A DNA stretch of 64,000 bases from Datisca glomerata (taxonomy: Eukaryota > Streptophyta > Magnoliopsida > Cucurbitales > Datiscaceae). Of this stretch, positions 60,170 to 64,000 are shown in pieces. Where the stretch lies: positions 186,001-250,000 of the forward strand of contig QANY01000237.1 in NCBI GenBank assembly GCA_003255025.1, written 5' to 3'. The translations under genes were made by a program, and so were the position numbers. Each line of letters begins with the position of its first letter. Positions within the stretch are counted from its first letter, which is position 1. Below the pieces are notes generated by a model. That model was not told the DNA's origin. It made no database searches and worked only from the letters and a program-made list of their open reading frames with translations.

Positions 60170-60256
60170 AAAAATCTCTACTTGACCACTCGTCTAAGGA
60201 TGATAAGCTATGGCAATCTTATGTGTGATCCCGTATTTTGGTAAAATAGCTTCAAA
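60170..60256 (-). pseudogene. Second gypsy integrase copy, left part
   Basis: Homologous to 53450-53521, with shared blocks CTACTTGACCACTC, CTAAGGATGATAAG and TGTGATCCCGTATTTTG. It ends GCTTCAAA, where CACTA-F is inserted, and continues after it at 63987. Confidence 0.88.
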
Positions 60257-60620
60257 CACTACTACAAAGGGGATTAGATGATGGGTAAAATACATCATTA
60301 TAACCCTATATTGATGGCTAATCGACTGTCATCTACCGAGCTGTCATCTTTAGTAATTTAAAAGAAATTGTCATTATAAAGGGGTACAATGTCAGGAAAT
60401 CCCAGTCATCGTAGGTACCGCAAAAAGTAGATAGATGACGGGGAATTCTCGTCATCTAAAGTTACCGTCATTATAAGGGGTATAATGTCATCGACCGGAC
60501 TATCATCTTATTCATTTAAAAAACCGTCATTATAAGGAGGTACAATGACGAGGAATCCCAGTTATCTTAGGTACCGCATAAAGCAAATAGATGAAAGGGA
60601 ATCCACGTCATCAAAATTTT
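60257..60620. repeat. Left subterminal repeats of CACTA-F
   Basis: Repeats of GTCATTATAAGGGGTACAATG and GGAATCCCAGTCATC-type blocks occur three times with a spacing of about 100-130 bases. They should be the protein-binding region of the element. Confidence 0.85.
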
Positions 60621-61120
60621 AAGAAAAAAATATAAAATCTTTTATTTAATTAATTAGATCCCAATTTAGTACATATTATTTCAATACTTATCGATCCAAT
60701 CTAGATAAAGGTTCCCAAAGCACCATAATCACCCCACATTGGAACATACCAGTTCAGAAAATCTTACCAACAACTTAAAAATACATATTAAACAAAGAAA
60801 AGGTGGTGAAACAAGAAAAAAGATAACTTACATTTCATTTATTCCACTAACACTCAAACCAATAAAATCCAAATATGGAAGAAGGGTATAACTATCAAGA
60901 ACGGAAAATATAACAAGAAGTCTTGGTGAATCAGAAACTGTCGAAGCTCAACACTAGAAAAAAACTTTATGAGCAAAAAATGAGTGAACCATAAACTGGA
61001 TGAATAAAATGTCAGAATCATCCTTATCCTCAAAGGACAGAGAGGTAGCAAAGTTGGATTAGATTTGAGAGTTAACATCCAAACAGTGTTTCATAAGAAT
61101 GACGATTTATAAACTGTTAC

Positions 61121-62822
61121 CTGACTGCGTACTTTTTCCTCAGATATAATGAGAGGAATTCTCGCTTCATCAATAAGAATTGAATCAATCTCATCAATCA
61201 CACAGTAATTGAAACCCCTCAAGAAAAGTTCTTCAACACTTTGTACATTCCAGAAACAACACAGTTACCAAACAAATGGTATTCCGCTAGATCTTAATAA
61301 AATGTCAAAACAATTACTGAACGAAAAAGCAGATGAATCAAGATTTACTTGGCGAGATTGTCTCTCAAGTAATCAAAACCAAGCTCACTACTAGTGACAT
61401 ATGTGATGTCACACAAATAATTTTCCCTTCTCTGCTCACTTATCATATTCTCTGCCAACAAACAATTCCTCTTGTTACATGATGAAGGTACCCTATTCTG
61501 TGCACTGAAACAATTATAGGATGTTGAATAGATAACTTGGATGGAGTCTGAAAATATACCTTAGAAGTATAACAATAAATGGAAAATCCATCAAAAAATA
61601 GAAGTTCATAAACATAGAAGAGAAGTTATATTAAGAAGAATTAACTCGTCAAGTGCACTCTATCTTAGTTGTCAACATCAACACAACAAAAAGAGAGCAT
61701 CCGCCTCAGTTTAATTATTATAACAAAATAATATGTCATTTCTCAACTATTAGTTGCTGCAGGGATTCACAAAAAACTGTACACAATAATATTTAAAATA
61801 TTATGAATGAGGTGAGTATGATTATATGAACAAGTATCCTCAGGTAGACAAAGTAAAAAATAACTCCAAGGAAGTTAGAAAATTAGAACTTCAAGACTAA
61901 GACATTACAAAATATTTCAACCTCACAATTGAGTGATAACAAATACTTTTTACTGATTAAAAAGGACAAAAAAGCAATAATTGAAACAATCAAACACGGT
62001 ACATAATATGAAGTAAAATAGAGGAACGAGACATACGTTGAATAAGGCCAACCTTCAGTCCAAGGAAGCGAGCAACTCGGCCAACCCACTCACAGTCCCT
62101 TCGGGCTAGATAATCATTAATATTGACAACATGAACCCCTTTCCCAGTCAAGTCATTCAAATAGGATGGAAAAATAGCAACATGGGCCTTTCCTTCTCTA
62201 GTCCTCATTTCAGCTATTTGTCCCTTATGAAGCACCATGCGACCTAGGTGACAAAATTTTGAAACACAAAATCTATGCTTAAATCATGAAAATTAGTATG
62301 GAAAAGAGAAAAAGTAAAATGTATGAGAAGGAAAGAAAAGGAAACTGATAAAGTAATGCAACTTCATCCTTTCTCATTTTATGTACATAGTCTAATAAAA
62401 CTAAACAATATAGAATTAGTATCTCTAAAGTTATTAATCTCTTCCATTTTTGGTAAAATCTTATTAGTTTTAGATGCATAACATCCCACTCCACCCCCAC
62501 CCACCCTCATATGAAAAGAAAATCAAGAGATGTAGAACTTATAAACCCGATAATTATGGGGGTATATGAACTTGAGAAATATGTTAGAGCACCATAGATG
62601 TTCATATTTTGGGGAGTATGTACTAAATTTTTTTCTCTTTTTATCAGCTTCAACGAGTTAAAATGATTAACTAGAAATGTTTAGCTCTGCAACTTGTCGC
62701 AATACAACAAAAGAGACCAAATGGAGTACACAATTAATAATATAGATACCTATGAGTTGAACATCAAAGGGTCGAAGGCCTAAAACCCATTTTGAATCCT
62801 CTCTCACAGCCGCAAATGCTTC
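61121..62822 (-). pseudogene. SECA: Chloroplast-type SecA translocase ATPase, four captured exons
   Basis: SecA drives protein transport across the thylakoid membrane. Exon 62750-62822 (acceptor TTGCAG, donor GTATCT) reads VLGLRPFDVQLI. Exon 62037-62243 (acceptor CACCTAG, donor GTATGT) reads [40 protein letters not shown] and [10 protein letters not shown]. Exon 61349-61451 reads [30 protein letters not shown]. Exon 61121-61238 reads [20 protein letters not shown]. These are consecutive pieces of nucleotide-binding domain 1. The Walker A lysine loop is damaged (TGEGKT became TREGKA), while the Walker B DE pair is kept. The upstream targeting region and all later domains are absent. Introns show capture of genomic DNA rather than of cDNA. 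Confidence 0.93.
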
Positions 62823-62880
62823 CTGCAACTTATCTATTTAGTGTGATTAAAAGGAGGGGTTATTTTGCTTTTACCCCAAA

Positions 62881-63086
62881 TACATAGTTTCCTCCTAGAA
62901 ACAACCCCTCAAATCCACCATCTATGAGAGCAGTCTTTCCAGTTTCTAAAAGATCTAAATCATCCACTAAGAACTGTTGGATATCCTATGGCCACACTCT
63001 CACGCCCAAAACCAATGGATTCTCTGCATTGGTCTTTATAAGAATTTTTCTCAAATCTCGATCAACTGCTTCAACAAGTTCACTCT
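62881..63086 (-). pseudogene. PPOX: Protoporphyrinogen oxidase exon, captured
   Basis: After an acceptor ATACACAG the exon reads ESELVEAVDRDLRKILIKTN, AENPLVLGVRVWP, a TAG, QQFLVDDLDLLETGKTALID and GGFEGLFLGGNYV. This is the C-terminal part of the plastid enzyme that makes protoporphyrin IX for heme and chlorophyll, next to the FAD-binding GLFLGGNYVxG motif. Homology breaks after NYV, and SecA intron sequence begins shortly after, so the join of two unrelated genes lies at about 62825-62881. The stop and missing N-terminus rule out activity. Confidence 0.92.
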
Positions 63087-63434
63087 CTGTGTATCATCAC
63101 AAAAGCACAAATATTCTCAAGAAAAAAGCTTGGTACATCACAATGCCACATAGGTAGAAGGTTAATAAAATTTACATCCAATTCAACTATTTATGAGTTA
63201 AAAGCAAACGAAAGTTATTTTACTAAAAATAATCACAGGGACGACTATCATAGCAAGTCGAATATAAAAGACACACATTCAAACCATCGATGGTTTTTAT
63301 ATCTTATAACAGAAAATTCATGTTCAAATTCACAGTAAGAATCTACGCTCGTAAGGAAAAATAGGAGAACAATTTAAAGGGAACAAAACTCTAGACAATA
63401 GGGTGACTCCAACATGGTCTCAAAATTAACGTAC

Positions 63435-63700
63435 CATGATAGATCTCTCCCAACGATCCGCGCTAGGGTTACGGTACAAGAACTCATGATTGTCGTCAAT
63501 GCGCAAAGTGATGAAAGCCAAGGCATAGCACCTTGGTCTAAGTTCAGCCCATTGCCATAGACATTGTTTTCCTTCAAGATCCTGGTGAATTTGTCCTATC
63601 TTACGACTGTTCGAGAGATATCGAGAGCGAAAGAGATCAAGAGTGTGAGAGAGATCGAGAGTGAGAGTGAGAGAGAGATGTGGACTTTAGGTTCAAGTTC
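63435..63700 (-). pseudogene. Leader and unidentified first exon of CACTA-F
   Basis: On the minus strand a CT-rich leader (TCTCTCTCACTCTCACTC, about 63655-63680) is followed by an uninterrupted frame that reads CLWQWAELRPRCYALAFITL, then RIDDNHEFLYRNPSADRWER. It ends at a splice donor GTACGT (63434). No in-frame ATG was found near the leader, while a different frame (63374-63577, 67 codons) has one. The peptide looks like real coding sequence in composition, but I do not recognise the family. It lies upstream of and in line with the PPOX and SecA exons, so it could be the first exon of a chimeric transcript. Confidence 0.4.
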
Positions 63701-63986
63701 AGGAAAGGGAAAAAGAAGTGTAAAAGATGAAATTAGGGTGGCTTAAATAAGATGGCATTTTCAAAAATAAAATGAACTTTTGCTAATAAGCAAGTTTTTA
63801 TCCTATAAAATGATGACAGTTTATTTTCACATTGTCATCGTAGGTAAGACATTTATGACAGTTAATAAAAAACCTATCATATTATTAAAATTACCTTATC
63901 CAACTCCTTTTTTCTTTGATAGGTTTTGCAAAAATGTCATTGTACTAAATAGGTGACTGTCATTGTATCCCATTTTTATAGTAGTG

Positions 63987-64000
63987 AAATTGCTTGTTGC
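63987..64000 (-). pseudogene. Second gypsy integrase copy, right part
   Basis: AAATTGCTTGTTGC continues the integrase interrupted at 60256 and matches 53519-53532. It runs off the window. Confidence 0.85.

Larger units (their letters stand above)
60257..63986 (-). mobile_element. CACTA-F, complete element carrying SecA and PPOX gene pieces
   Basis: The left end is CACTACTACAAAGGGG and the right end, in reverse, is CACTACTATAAAAATGGG. AAA flanks both sides (60254-60256, 63987-63989). The gypsy integrase interrupted here is present without insertion at 53500-53530, which confirms both ends and the 3-bp duplication. Subterminal repeats with GTCATTATAA/TGACGG/GTCATC cores fill 60280-60620 and 63810-63960. 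No transposase is encoded. The 3.7-kb interior has, in one orientation, a GA-rich leader and first exon, a protoporphyrinogen oxidase exon and four SecA exons with introns. Confidence 0.93.

Noticed and set aside
61121..62822. A functional chloroplast SecA gene
   Set aside because: Only four exons of one domain are present, the Walker A motif is altered, and the whole piece is enclosed by CACTA ends with a target duplication.

Overview
This window is nuclear DNA of a flowering plant, most likely a eudicot. It is a transposon graveyard. It holds plant-type CACTA elements with TNP2/DUF4218/DUF4216/Ptta domains, Ty1/copia and Ty3/gypsy remnants, an L1-type LINE and hAT elements. It also holds broken pieces of typical plant genes: chloroplast SecA, protoporphyrinogen oxidase, SKI3, Pumilio and a type II H+-pyrophosphatase. 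I see no intact host gene, no tRNA or rRNA, and no CRISPR array. Apart from small frames, every coding trace carries stops, frameshifts or deletions. The species cannot be named from the sequence.

Layout. Positions 1-3.1 kb hold a deletion-riddled gypsy fragment joined to a truncated copia element, both on the minus strand. At 3.5-4.6 kb is a hAT-like element. From 6.8 to about 9.9 kb is a degraded LINE (minus). From 10.0 to 14.0 kb are copia pieces in both orientations, one split by a second hAT-like element with an 8-bp target duplication. From 14.3 to 20.4 kb lies CACTA-A (minus, transposase recognisable), and from 30.5 to 36.3 kb its relative CACTA-B (plus, transposase core lost). Between them are CACTA-C (24.4-29.6 kb, perfect 3-bp target duplication) and an H+-pyrophosphatase fragment. 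From 38.5 to 44.9 kb is CACTA-D, which carries a Pumilio exon piece and copia debris. From 45.3 to 57.2 kb is a large gypsy element (minus) with a tandemly duplicated LTR/3' region, a downstream ORF, and gag-pol. From 57.2 to 60.0 kb is one end of CACTA-E with SKI3 exons. From 60.26 to 63.99 kb is CACTA-F, complete with both ends, which carries SecA and protoporphyrinogen oxidase exons in the same orientation behind an unidentified first exon.

The main biological point is the concentration of CACTA elements that have picked up intron-containing host gene fragments. In CACTA-F these are lined up as a possible chimeric transcription unit. The unoccupied version of its insertion site is present elsewhere in the same window, in a paralogous gypsy copy. 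Several CACTA elements also carry G/C homopolymer tracts where the assembly has Ns.

All identifications rest on recognising family motifs by eye. No database search or alignment program was run.
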